Program-made: the position numbers and the translations under genes
Notes under the pieces: generated by a model
The model's database searches: none
Told to the model about the DNA's origin: nothing
What the model saw: only the letters and a program-made list of their open reading frames with translations
Part shown: one piece after another, positions 1 through 8,300 of the stretch
How positions within the stretch are numbered: the stretch's first letter is position 1
Layout: each line of letters starts with the position of its first letter
Assembly (NCBI GenBank): GCA_003457135.1
Contig: DMSQ01000084.1
Coordinates: 52,689-67,066, forward strand
From: Prolixibacteraceae bacterium
GTDB taxonomy: Bacteria; Bacteroidota; Bacteroidia; Bacteroidales; Prolixibacteraceae
Length of the DNA: 14,378 nucleotides
Reading direction: 5' to 3'

Positions 1-150
1 TACCAATGACAGATTTTTATATGCTGTTGATAATGAATAGAATGAAAATGCTTTTAACATATCTCATGTATCAATTTAGCATTCTGTCATCATCACATTG
101 TGCCCCAATTTTTTTTGGGGTGAAAACTCGCAATGACGAACTTTCTTCAA

Positions 151-1131
151 TTATTTAAAAATTGCCACTTCCTTTTCTCCATTCGATTTTACATACCCGC
201 GAAACATGCCCGATGTGTTAAATTCCATGGCAATGTTTCCTTTTCGGTCAATCCCGATCACTCCTCCGGTTCCGCCCAGTCGGGTCAGTTTCCTGATTTC
301 TTCGCTGCAGGCATCGGCGATCGAAAGCTTTTTATATTCCATCAGCGCCGAAATATCTCTTGAAAATCCTAATCTGATGTAATATTCGCCATGTCCGGTA
401 CATGAAAAAGCGCCGGTCTCGTTGTTGGCATAGGTTCCGGCGCCAATAATGGGCGAGTCGCCGATGCGGCCATATTTTTTATTGGTCATTCCGCCTGTTG
501 AAGTGCCCGCTGCAATATTCCCGTAAATATCGAGGGCAACACAGCCAACCGTGCCATGTTTGTCTTTGGCAGTAGCTTCCCTTTCCTTTTTGAGCAATTC
601 CTGAAGTGATTTATAACGTTTCTCAGTGTGGAAATAACTGTTTTCGACGGATTCAAAACCCTGCATTTTAGCGAATTGTGACGCTCCTGAACCATTTAGC
701 AGCACATGTTCCGATTTTTCCATGACTGCCCGCGCCACACGAATCGGATTTTTAATATCCCTGACAGCCGCAATGGCTCCGGCATTCAGCGACTTTCCTT
801 CCATCACCGAAGCATCTAGTTCAACTATTCCATCGTGGTTAAAAACCGCTCCTTTGCCGGCATTAAAAAGTGGCGAATCTTCCATGATCACGATTGTTTT
901 TTCGACTGCATCCAGACAGGTACCACCGTTTGTCAATACCGAATCGCCAATATGAAGAACCCGGTTCAGGACTGAAATGTATTCATTCTGCATTTCAGGA
1001 GTCATACTTTTTTTGTCCATCACACCTGCCCCGCCATGAATGACCAGCGAGTATTTTTTTACCGGTTGGGATTGGGCCCAAAAGACTGTGGTTAAAAGAA
1101 ATATAGCCAAACAGAAGCTTAGTTTTTTCAT
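151..1131 (-). CDS. Exported isoaspartyl peptidase / L-asparaginase (Ntn-hydrolase, plant/type III family)
   Basis: This 326-residue protein hydrolyses isoaspartyl dipeptides and probably L-asparagine. Family members self-cleave to expose a catalytic threonine. Residues 1-22 form a signal peptide (Lys-Lys, a hydrophobic core, then AQSQ), so the enzyme probably acts in the periplasm or is a lipid-free secreted protein. The HGTVGCVALD motif places the nucleophile at Thr194. TSTGG at 210-214 and GRIGDSPIIGAGTYA at 221-235 are the family's substrate-binding segments, and IHGGAG at 31-36 is the typical N-terminal strand. The length fits the family (about 310-330 with a signal peptide). The gene is the last of a four-gene minus-strand unit and starts 15 bp after the trhA stop. 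The fold and catalytic site are clear. Whether peptide or asparagine is the main substrate cannot be read from the sequence, and glycosylasparaginase activity is a possible alternative. Confidence 0.9.
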   Translation of the reverse strand: MKKLSFCLAIFLLTTVFWAQSQPVKKYSLVIHGGAGVMDKKSMTPEMQNEYISVLNRVLHIGDSVLTNGGTCLDAVEKTIVIMEDSPLFNAGKGAVFNHDGIVELDASVMEGKSLNAGAIAAVRDIKNPIRVARAVMEKSEHVLLNGSGASQFAKMQGFESVENSYFHTEKRYKSLQELLKKEREATAKDKHGTVGCVALDIYGNIAAGTSTGGMTNKKYGRIGDSPIIGAGTYANNETGAFSCTGHGEYYIRLGFSRDISALMEYKKLSIADACSEEIRKLTRLGGTGGVIGIDRKGNIAMEFNTSGMFRGYVKSNGEKEVAIFK

Positions 1132-1146
1132 TTTCAGGATTGTTTT

Positions 1147-1800
1147 TTAGTTGATGCTGAAATAAATGGCAAAGAAATGAAGAATGCTTCCGGCTAAAAC
1201 AAAAAGATGCCAGATTCCATGCGCATAAGGAAGGCTTCTCCACATATAAAAAATGACTCCAGCCGAATAAGCAATGCCCCCCAAAACCAGAAATGTTATG
1301 CTTATTGAAGGCAGGCTCTGGTAAATTTGTTTTCCGGCCAGTACAGCCATCCAGCCCATCATCAGGTAAAGAACAACCATCAGTTTTCTGAAACGGTGCA
1401 GGAAAATTGACCGGATCACTGATCCAGCAATGGCCAGCCCCCAAATGATACCGAAAAATGTCCAGCCTAAAACACCACGCATCGAAGTGAGAAGAATGGG
1501 AGTGTAGGTCCCGGCAATAAGCAAAAAAATCGAAATATGGTCGAAGCGCGCAAAAAGGTTTTTTAATTTCGACTCCGAAAAACTGTGATATAGGGTTGAT
1601 GACAGATAAAGCAGGATCAGTGTGCATCCATAAATCGAGAAACTGACCAATTGCCAGATGTCGTCATGCCTTCCGGCAACAATAATCAGTACAACCAATG
1701 CGGCAATACTTAGCAGCGATCCGATGCCGTGAGTAATTGCATTTGCAATTTCTTCTCCTTTTCTAAGCTGGCGGTATGTTTTTGGTGACTGTGAATTCAT
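1147..1800 (-). CDS. trhA: TrhA / hemolysin III family (PAQR) membrane protein
   Basis: This 217-residue integral membrane protein with about seven helices belongs to the bacterial PAQR family, formerly called hemolysin III. Family members are linked to membrane-energy or fluidity homeostasis; true haemolysin activity is doubtful for most. Visible hallmarks are EEIANAITHGIG near residues 16-27, the metal-site motif S68-x3-H72 (SSTLYH), D87 in FDHISIFLLIAGTYTP, and H194-x3-H198 in AHGIWHLF. Together these Ser/His/Asp residues make up the zinc-binding site expected in PAQR proteins. I place the start at the ATG at 1800, 10 bp after the glycosyltransferase stop. The upstream in-frame ATG at 1833 would add 11 residues and overlap the previous gene. 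The gene is the third in the minus-strand unit. Confidence 0.88.
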   Translation of the reverse strand: MNSQSPKTYRQLRKGEEIANAITHGIGSLLSIAALVVLIIVAGRHDDIWQLVSFSIYGCTLILLYLSSTLYHSFSESKLKNLFARFDHISIFLLIAGTYTPILLTSMRGVLGWTFFGIIWGLAIAGSVIRSIFLHRFRKLMVVLYLMMGWMAVLAGKQIYQSLPSISITFLVLGGIAYSAGVIFYMWRSLPYAHGIWHLFVLAGSILHFFAIYFSIN

Positions 1801-1810
1801 CCCGAAGATA

Positions 1811-2767
1811 TCAGATATTGGTCTTCTTATCAATCAGATAGGAGTTACGGTCTGTAGAGTTCCGGGCATTCAGCTCAGCCAGAAATCCGGCCAGGAACAA
1901 TTGTGTCCCGATAATCATGGCAGCCAGCGAAAGGTAAAAATAGGGACTTTCAGTAATTCGCGGCGCAATTTCGTTATTCAGGGTATGAATTATTTTTTGT
2001 GCGCCAACCCAGATGGCTGCCGCAAATCCAACAATAAATGTAAGAGTGCCGAAAACCCCAAAAAAGTGCATCGGGCGTTTGCTGAATTTCGAGATAAAAA
2101 TAACAGAAAGTAAATCGAGCGGGCCACGGATAAAACGTTCCATCCCGAATTTGGTGGTTCCGAACTTACGTTCCTGGTGCCGGACCACTTTCTCGCCAAT
2201 TCGTTTAAACCCGGCCCATTTGGCCAGAACCGGGATATAGCGGTGCATATCGCCGTAAACTTCTATACTTTTAATCACTTGTTTCCGGTAGGCTTTCAAT
2301 CCGCAGTTAAAATCGTGGATTTTAATTCCCGTCATCCTCCTGGCAGTCGAGTTGTAAAATTTACTGGGCAGGTTTTTTGAAAAGAAAGGATCGTAGCGTT
2401 TTTTCTTCCAACCGGAAACAAGATCATAATTTTCTTCGGTAATCATGCGGTAAAGCTCGGGTATTTCCTCCGGACTGTCCTGAAGGTCGGCATCCATGGT
2501 AATGACCACATCGCCTTCGGCCTGGGCAAAACCACAATACAAACCTGCCGATTTTCCGTAGTTGCGCCTGAATTTGATTCCTTTAATGCACTGATTTTGC
2601 TGACAAAGCTGCCCGATCATTTCCCACGAACCATCGGTACTGCCATCGTCAATCAAAATAACTTCATAGGTAAAGTTATTGGCCTGCATGACATTGTCAA
2701 TCCAGGTTGTCAATTCAGTTAGTGAATCAACTTCATTAAAAAGTGGTACAACTACGGAAATATTCAT
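1811..2767 (-). CDS. Family 2 glycosyltransferase, DPM1/GtrB-like, with C-terminal membrane anchor
   Basis: This 318-residue protein probably transfers a sugar from a nucleotide donor to a polyprenyl phosphate carrier or another envelope acceptor at the inner face of the cytoplasmic membrane. The GT-A domain covers about residues 1-220, with VVPLFNE at 6-12, DDGSTDGSW at 40-48, the DxD-type metal motif in MDADLQDSPEEI at 91-102, and DFNCGLKAYR at 152-161. The basic QERKFGTTKFG segment at 198-208 is typical of dolichol-phosphate-mannose-synthase-like enzymes. Two hydrophobic helices, about 234-256 and 275-297, anchor the C terminus, as in GtrB/ArnC relatives. The gene starts 4 bp after the DUF4199 stop, indicating co-transcription. 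The sugar and acceptor are unknown. No flippase or second glycosyltransferase lies nearby to help. Confidence 0.88.
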   Translation of the reverse strand: MNISVVVPLFNEVDSLTELTTWIDNVMQANNFTYEVILIDDGSTDGSWEMIGQLCQQNQCIKGIKFRRNYGKSAGLYCGFAQAEGDVVITMDADLQDSPEEIPELYRMITEENYDLVSGWKKKRYDPFFSKNLPSKFYNSTARRMTGIKIHDFNCGLKAYRKQVIKSIEVYGDMHRYIPVLAKWAGFKRIGEKVVRHQERKFGTTKFGMERFIRGPLDLLSVIFISKFSKRPMHFFGVFGTLTFIVGFAAAIWVGAQKIIHTLNNEIAPRITESPYFYLSLAAMIIGTQLFLAGFLAELNARNSTDRNSYLIDKKTNI

Positions 2768-2771
2768 TCAG

Positions 2772-3326
2772 CTATTCTTCAGTTTTTACTTCTTCCATCG
2801 CTTCGTCAAAAGCGTCCGGGTTGCCTTCCTTTTTTACAAAAATAGAAGTGAGCAAAGATACAATCGTTCCACTAAATACAGAACCGACAAATCCCATAAT
2901 TGACAACCAGGCAGGTGACATCATTTTTGAAGCCACCGACATGGCTGTTTCAATCTGATCTTCACTAAGTCCTTTTTGCATCATGGCTTCTTCCTGCATT
3001 GCTTTCATCTGGTCAATCAAAGCCGGATCAATAAATGTGTAAAGTATGAGCGTATATAAGGCAGAAACAATTCCGGCAAAGAGCATAATTGCTACTCCAA
3101 AACCCAATGCTTGCCCGTATGTAATGGCCCCTTTTAATTCTTTATTACGGTAACTGATTTGCGCGATTACGATACCCGCAATCATAATTACAATTGAAAT
3201 ATAGCCAACTGTAGTATTCAGGATCAGGCCCGAAACATACAAAATAACTGAGAAAAGGGTTAAAACTAAAGCAAGGTATAAGCCATAAACCATTGCCGAT
3301 TTCCAAAAGGTTGATTTTTCTTCCAT
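2772..3326 (-). CDS. DUF4199 family membrane protein
   Basis: This 184-residue membrane protein resembles the DUF4199 family, which is common in Bacteroidota and has no established function. Four hydrophobic segments are visible at about residues 11-34, 40-58, 72-98 and 138-164. A charged, Met-rich stretch (about 103-136) lies before the last one, and the tail is acidic (EEVKTEE). The segment ITYGQALGFGVAI at 68-80 matches the pattern I associate with this family. I place the start at the ATG at 3326. The longer frame to 3356 would run into the likely promoter at 3354-3361. This is the first gene of the four-gene minus-strand unit and ends 4 bp before the glycosyltransferase. Family assignment is by recalled pattern, so it is less secure than for the neighbours. 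Confidence 0.75.
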   Translation of the reverse strand: MEEKSTFWKSAMVYGLYLALVLTLFSVILYVSGLILNTTVGYISIVIMIAGIVIAQISYRNKELKGAITYGQALGFGVAIMLFAGIVSALYTLILYTFIDPALIDQMKAMQEEAMMQKGLSEDQIETAMSVASKMMSPAWLSIMGFVGSVFSGTIVSLLTSIFVKKEGNPDAFDEAMEEVKTEE

Positions 3327-3353
3327 AGTGTGTTTTTTTTGGTTAGTGATTAA

Positions 3354-3361
3354 CAAATATA
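3354..3361 (-). promoter_or_regulatory. Possible -7 promoter element for the DUF4199 operon
   Basis: Read on the minus strand, this site is TATATTTG, a full match to the Bacteroidota -7 consensus TAnnTTTG. It would put transcription start roughly 20-25 nt before the ATG at 3326. No TTG-type -33 element is seen at the expected distance. The core is also part of a self-complementary CAAATATATTTG, so the same match exists on the plus strand. It is therefore only a moderate call. Confidence 0.4.
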
Positions 3362-3505
3362 TTTGATTTTATCGTCTGCTGATATATTCCGGGTCATTTT
3401 CTGAATTTAATTATGCCCGCATACTTTTCGGGGACTAATACTTAATTGAGCATTAAAGGATTAGTAATTAGATTGAAAATAAATTATAGGCAACACCCCG
3501 ATTCA

Positions 3506-3536
3506 TTTGCAGGGAAGTCAATTTTTTCTACTTTTG
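3506..3536 (+). promoter_or_regulatory. Bacteroidota-type promoter of the SRP RNA
   Basis: TTTG at 3506-3509 and TACTTTTG at 3529-3536 match the Bacteroidota sigma-A consensus (-33 TTTG or TTG, -7 TAnnTTTG) with a 19-bp spacer. Transcription would begin within a few bases of 3541, exactly where the paired 5' end of the SRP RNA begins. This is the best promoter in the window and supports the lineage assignment. Confidence 0.8.
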
Positions 3537-3540
3537 CGCC

Positions 3541-3636
3541 GGGTAAGTCCTGTACGACTAGCTCCTGTTGAAATCCCCCAGGGTCGGAAGGCAGCAAGGG
3601 TAAACGGTTGAGCGGTGCGATGCAGGTAGCTTACCC
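3541..3636 (+). ncRNA. ffs: Bacterial small signal recognition particle RNA (4.5S-like)
   Basis: This 96-nt RNA is the scaffold of the signal recognition particle and binds Ffh to target membrane proteins co-translationally. The ends pair perfectly (GGGTAAG at 3541-3547 with CTTACCC at 3630-3636). The apical domain has the diagnostic core CAGGGTCGGAAGGCAGCA, with the GGAA tetraloop at 3586-3589 and the asymmetric internal loop bound by the Ffh M domain. It has no Alu domain, so it is the short bacterial form. A strong Bacteroidota promoter sits just upstream and a nine-T tract follows at 3639-3647. Confidence 0.93.
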
Positions 3637-3647
3637 ACTTTTTTTTT
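3630..3647 (+). terminator. Closing helix plus T9 tract after the SRP RNA
   Basis: The terminal helix strand CTTACCC of the SRP RNA is followed after two bases by nine T residues (3639-3647), which looks like an intrinsic termination signal. The next base is already the first nucleotide of tRNA-Thr. Either some polymerase reads through, or the tRNA has its own promoter within the SRP RNA gene. Strength cannot be judged by eye. Confidence 0.5.
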
Positions 3648-3721
3648 GCCGAATTAGCTCAGTTGGCCAGAGCACGTGATTTGTAATCTCGGGGTCCTCA
3701 GTTCGAATCTGAGATTCGGCT
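3648..3721 (+). tRNA. tRNA-Thr (anticodon TGT)
   Basis: The 74-nt cloverleaf is complete. The acceptor GCCGAAT (3648-3654) pairs with ATTCGGC (3714-3720). The D stem is GCTC/GAGC, and the anticodon TGT at 3682-3684 sits in the loop TTTGTAA. The variable loop is GGGTC, and the T stem CTCAG/CTGAG closes the loop TTCGAAT. The discriminator base is T3721 and CCA is not encoded. The anticodon stem CGTGA/TCTCG has one T-T mismatch (3677 with 3689). It directly follows the SRP RNA's T tract and is probably on the same transcript. Confidence 0.95.
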
Positions 3722-3793
3722 CAACAGGAAGATTTGAAGATTAACAGGAGACACAACTTCTAAACCGTATTTCGCAATATTATTCACTGCCCA

Positions 3794-5074
3794 CTACTTC
3801 AGCGCCGGCATAATCGGATAAAACAACTTCAATTGCACCGCTGCATCGCTGCCTGCCGGTTTCTTCTCAAGTAAAAGTTGTCGGACAATTTCGGGTTTTA
3901 AATCCTGAATGTTTTGTGAGCGCAGTTCGTTGCAGGTGATGAAATACCGGGCGCGTTTCATCACTACTCCCATTTTTTGAAGGTGTGACGAATTTAACAT
4001 GGTGTGTTTTCGGGCCATAATAATCAGAGGGACCGACCGGGTTCCGATTCCCGGCACACGAAGTAGCATCAGCGGATCTGCTTTATTAATGTCAACCGGA
4101 AAGAGGTGCGGATTTCGCAGCGCCCAGCTTACTTTCGGATCGAGTTCCAGATCGAGATTGGGATTTTCGGTACTCACTATTTCACCGCTTCGGAAACCAT
4201 AAAAACGCAGCAACCAGTCTGCCTGATACAAACGGTGCTCGCGTCGGAGTGGGGGAGCGCTTAGAACAGGCAGTCGGCTATCGTAACTGTTTACAGGAAT
4301 GTATCCTGAATAGTAAACCCGTTTCAGATTGCGCAGGGAGTATAAAGCCGATGATAATTTCAGAATGGTATGGTCAGAGTCGTTGGTGGCCCCGATAACC
4401 AGTTGCGTACTTTGCCCTGCCGGACTGAACAATGGCGCATTCCGGTGGTGTTTCCGTTCTTCTTTCGATTCAAGAATTCCGGTCGAAATTATTTTCATCG
4501 GCTCCAAAACACTCCTGAAATCCTTATCAGGTGCAAGCAATTTCAGATTGTTCTCACTTGGTATTTCAATGTTGACACTCAAACGGTCGGCCCATCGGCC
4601 TGCATCAGCAATGAGTTGCTGACTGGCTCCTGGAATGGTTTTCAGATGAATATACCCGTTGTACCGGTGTTCGGTTCTCAGCAATTTGGCCACCGAAACC
4701 ATTCGTTCCATGGTGTGATCGGGATTGACCAACACTCCCGAACTGAGGAAAAGGCCTTCGATGTAATTCCGTCGATAGAATTCAATGGTCAGGCTGGCAA
4801 TCTCATCAGGTGTGAATGTGGTGCGTGGAATATCGTTGCTTTTGCGGTTGATGCAGTAGGCGCAATCGTAAATACAATGGTTGCTTAGCATGATTTTCAG
4901 GAGCGAAATGCAACGTCCATCTTCTGCAAAGCTGTGGCAAATGCCCCATGCGGTTGCATTTCCGATTCCTCCTTTGGTATTGCTTCGCTGGGTTCCGCTC
5001 GAAGCGCACGAAACATCATATTTGGCCGCTCCTGCCAGTATCTTCAGTTTTTCAAGACTGCTTTCCGAAATCAT
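3794..5074 (-). CDS. Radical SAM protein with C-terminal helix-hairpin-helix (putative DNA modification/repair protein)
   Basis: This 426-residue protein resembles the radical SAM family whose genes normally sit next to a uracil-DNA-glycosylase-like partner (the TIGR03916/TIGR03915 pair). The pair is thought to act on DNA, but its reaction is not established. The 4Fe-4S cluster motif is C67-x3-C71-x2-C74 (HCIYDCAYC). Further cysteines at 23, 46 and 55 lie in a conserved-looking N-terminal segment, and GLFLSSGV at 107-114 fits the SAM-binding barrel. Residues 327-356 (VDINKADPLMLLRVPGIGTR and following) form a helix-hairpin-helix, consistent with DNA binding. The length is full, and the ATG at 5074 is the only good start. 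The gene is monocistronic: tRNA-Thr lies 72 bp beyond its stop on the opposite strand, and no glycosylase partner is adjacent on either side. Confidence 0.85.
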   Translation of the reverse strand: MISESSLEKLKILAGAAKYDVSCASSGTQRSNTKGGIGNATAWGICHSFAEDGRCISLLKIMLSNHCIYDCAYCINRKSNDIPRTTFTPDEIASLTIEFYRRNYIEGLFLSSGVLVNPDHTMERMVSVAKLLRTEHRYNGYIHLKTIPGASQQLIADAGRWADRLSVNIEIPSENNLKLLAPDKDFRSVLEPMKIISTGILESKEERKHHRNAPLFSPAGQSTQLVIGATNDSDHTILKLSSALYSLRNLKRVYYSGYIPVNSYDSRLPVLSAPPLRREHRLYQADWLLRFYGFRSGEIVSTENPNLDLELDPKVSWALRNPHLFPVDINKADPLMLLRVPGIGTRSVPLIIMARKHTMLNSSHLQKMGVVMKRARYFITCNELRSQNIQDLKPEIVRQLLLEKKPAGSDAAVQLKLFYPIMPALK

Positions 5075-5364
5075 TGCTGTTACTTTTTTTTGACAGCCAG
5101 TTAATCATTGGCGCCTAAACAAGATAGCAGAATCGTGTGAAAATTGAAAAGGAGTTGGCAATTTATTTTGGGTGGGTGAATTATTTCTTAATAGCCCAGT
5201 TGACTCATTTGTTACGGATTAAATATTAATGATCCCCAACGTTATTGGAAGTTAACGGGAAACTTTAAGTTATCAACCCGAAGTTGTTGAATAATTTTAT
5301 GTATTTCCCTGCAATAATATTATTAGATTTGGACATTGTTCATCAACCCAATCTGCCTCCGATC
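5075..5364. other. Intergenic region between divergent radical SAM and restriction-modification genes
   Basis: These 290 bp are AT-rich and separate two divergently transcribed genes. I see no RNA gene or convincing ORF. The reading frame of the restriction enzyme extends upstream to TTG and ATG codons at 5284 and 5299, but those add a non-family-like leader. The only recognisable signal is a -7-like element at 5324-5331. A 12-bp palindrome AATAATATTATT lies at 5313-5324 just before it. Confidence 0.5.
5324..5331 (+). promoter_or_regulatory. Possible -7 promoter element for the restriction-modification gene
   Basis: TAGATTTG matches TAnnTTTG and lies 33 bp before the ATG at 5365, leaving a leader of about 25-30 nt. 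No -33 TTG is found at 17-23 bp. If correct, it rules out the longer starts at 5284 and 5299. The palindrome AATAATATTATT immediately before it could be an operator, but this is speculative. Confidence 0.4.
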
Positions 5365-8300
5365 ATGTCGAAAATCCTGATCAACCAGTACTACCAAAAC
5401 CTCGACCGGACCCTCCAGTTCGGGAAAAGCCACAACGAACAAAGCATCCGCAATCACTTCTGGCATTTGCTAAACGATTACGCACGTAAATCGAACTATG
5501 AAGTGATTCCCGAAGTGGCAGTCATGGGGACACGTGGCAAAAAAGTTTACCCCGACGGAACAGTAAAAAACCTGTGGGGACTCGACATTGGACTCTGGGA
5601 AAGCAAGGATGAAAAAGACGACATCGAAGCAGAAATTGATGCCAAGATACAAAAGGGATACCCGCTCACCAATATTCTGTTCGAAGATAGCAACCTGGCC
5701 GTGTTGTTCCAGCTGGGCGAAGAGGTTGGACGTGCAAAAATGCGCAATGCCGATCAGTTGCACGATCTGCTAACTACTTTTATCAATTTCAAGAGCGAAA
5801 CAGTTTTCAAGTTTGAAGAGGCTATTGAAAAATTCAAGGCCGACATTCCGGTGATTGTAGAAACGCTCAGATACCGTATCATTGAAAGCCGCGAAATAAA
5901 TCCCAATTTCATTGCCGCACAGTCCACTTTTCTGGAACTGTGCAAGGCGGAGATCAACCCTGATATCACCATCGAAGACATCCGTGAGATGATGATCCAG
6001 CACCTTCTTACCAGCGATATCTTCAACCGGATTTTCGACGATCCAGACTTCCACCGGCACAACACCATTGCCGCCGAATTGGAAAAACTAATTGATTCAC
6101 TTTTCTCATATTCGGAACGGCGCAATTTGCTTCATTCCATCGAACATTATTACGAAGCCATCAACGCAACGGCGGCGAGTATTACCGACCACCACGAAAA
6201 GCAGAAGTTTCTGAAGGTGATCTACGAAAACTTTTACAAGGTTTACAATCCCAAGGCTGCAGACCGGCTGGGCGTGGTTTACACCCCCAACGAAATTGTG
6301 CGTTTCATGGTGGATAGTACAAATTACCTGCTGCACAAACATTTTGGAAAAACCATGGCTGACCGCAACGTCGAAATACTCGACCCGGCAACCGGCACCG
6401 GCACGTTTATCTGCGACGTTATCGAACACGTCATCCCCAAACAGGATTTGGCCTGGAAATATAAAAACGAAATTTACGCCAATGAGGTGGCCATTTTGCC
6501 TTACTACATTGCCAACCTAAACATCGAATACACTTTTAAACAGAAGATGCTGTACTATGCCGAGTTTCCCAATCTTTGTTTTGTGGATACGCTCGACAAT
6601 ACCGATGCACTGGCTTTTGCAGGCAAACAACACACCCTGTTTCGGCTCAGTAGCGAAAATACCGAACGAATCCGCCGCCAAAACAGCAAAAAGATTTCGG
6701 TGGTGATTGGCAATCCACCTTACAACGCCAATCAACTCAACGAAAACGAAAACAACAAGAACCGCGAATATCCCACCATTGATAAGCGGATCAAAGACAC
6801 CTATATCAAACACAGCACGGCGCAGAAAACCAAGCTTTACGACATGTACTCGCGCTTTTACCGCTGGTCAATGGACAGGTTAGACAATAATGGTATTTTA
6901 GCTTTCATTACCAACCGCAGCTTTATAGACAGCCGCACGTTCGACGGTTTCCGGAAATGCGTTCAGGATGAATACGCTTATGCCTACATTGTTGACACCA
7001 AAAGCGACGTGCGCGCCAATCCTAAAATTGCCGGAACTACCCACAACGTGTTTGGCATCCAAACCGGCGTGGCTATTATGTTCCTGATTAAAAAGGAAAA
7101 GCAGGAAGGCCCGTGCAGAATTGAATATGTGGCCATGGAAGATGACTGGCGCAAGGAAGTGAAACTCGACTGGCTAAAGAACAACCAAATTGCCCATATC
7201 CATTTCGAAACCATCCACCCCGATAAAACCAACAACTGGATCAACCTATCGGAAGACAACGACTGGGAAGAATTATTACCAGTTGCCGACAAAGATGTAA
7301 AACTTGGAAAAAGTAAAAATGCACTTTTTGAGTTGTTTTCTTTGGGCGTTGTTACTAATCGAGATGAATGGGTTTATGATGAAAATGAATTGGTTTTGAA
7401 GAAAAAAGTTCAGCATCTGATAACCGTTTACAATGCAGATAGGGAAAAACTAAAGGGTAAGGATAAAAATGCTATCAAAGATGAAGTTGATTCCTCCATT
7501 AAATGGACAAGGGCAGTTAAAAATGATTTGTTTCGAAACAAAGAATACAAATACGATGAATCGATAATTATTAATAGCCTTTATCGTCCTTTTGTAAAAA
7601 GGAAATTGTATTTCAGTAAAGAGCTAAATGAAATGCAGTATCTGATGCCTGCAATTTTTGGTAAAAAAGGAGGCGAGACTAATTTTACAATTTATCTCTC
7701 TGGGCAAAGTTCATCAAAGCCATTTTCTTGTTTTTCAACTCAAATAATTGCAGGACTTGATTATTTAGAGAAAACTCAGTGCCTCCCACTATACCGTTAC
7801 AACAAATCCGGCAACCGCACCGAAAACATTACCGACTGGGGGCTGGAGCAGTTTCGCGAGCATTATGGTGTGGGCATTGTAGAGACGTTGCATGCAACGT
7901 CTCTACCCGAAAACGAAACCGAAACCCGAAACAGAACCACCGAAACCGAAATTACAAAAACCGATATCTTCCATTACACCTACGCCGTCCTTCACAACCC
8001 GGCCTACCGTAAAAAGTACGAATTGAACCTGAAACGCGAGTTTCCGCGCTTGCCATTTTACGACAATTTTCACCAGTGGGCAGCCTGGGGCAAGGCGCTG
8101 ATGGAATTGCATATTGGCTACGAAACCGTTGAACCTTTCGCATTGGAGGTCATCACCGCCGAAACGAAAGTTGAACACCTTCAGCAAAAAACCATGTTTC
8201 CTGTGGCCGAAGAACCCGAAGCGATATTTGCCCGCAAGCCCAAAATAAAAGCCAAACTAATGGCAAACAAGCAGACGGGAATCGTCGAAATAGACGAACT

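Noticed and set aside
6..90. 8-bp inverted repeat (ATGACAGA at 6-13 and TCTGTCAT at 83-90)
   Set aside because: Short arms with a 69-bp spacer are expected by chance in AT-rich intergenic DNA, and no gene or element boundary fits it.
103..120. CCCCAA, six T, TTGGGG hairpin downstream of the asparaginase gene as an intrinsic terminator
   Set aside because: The stem is only 6 bp with two A-T pairs, and no T tract follows it on the minus strand. It may contribute to termination but cannot be called.
995..1627. 210-codon minus-strand ORF overlapping trhA and the asparaginase start
   Set aside because: It lies in another frame of trhA, has a Cys/His/Phe-rich composition typical of a shadow frame, and resembles no family I know. 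The overlapping genes have clear motifs.
4370..4888. 172-codon plus-strand ORF antisense to the radical SAM gene
   Set aside because: It is the complement of a coding sequence with well-defined motifs, and no promoter or family resemblance is seen.
5106..5160. Promoter for the radical SAM gene (minus-strand CTATCTTGT)
   Set aside because: It lacks one base of the TAnnTTTG spacing and has no convincing -33 element, so it is not listed as a feature.
5284..5364. Upstream starts (TTG 5284, ATG 5299) for the restriction-modification gene
   Set aside because: The leader is unlike the family N terminus, and a TAnnTTTG element at 5324-5331 would lie inside it. ATG 5365 is preferred.
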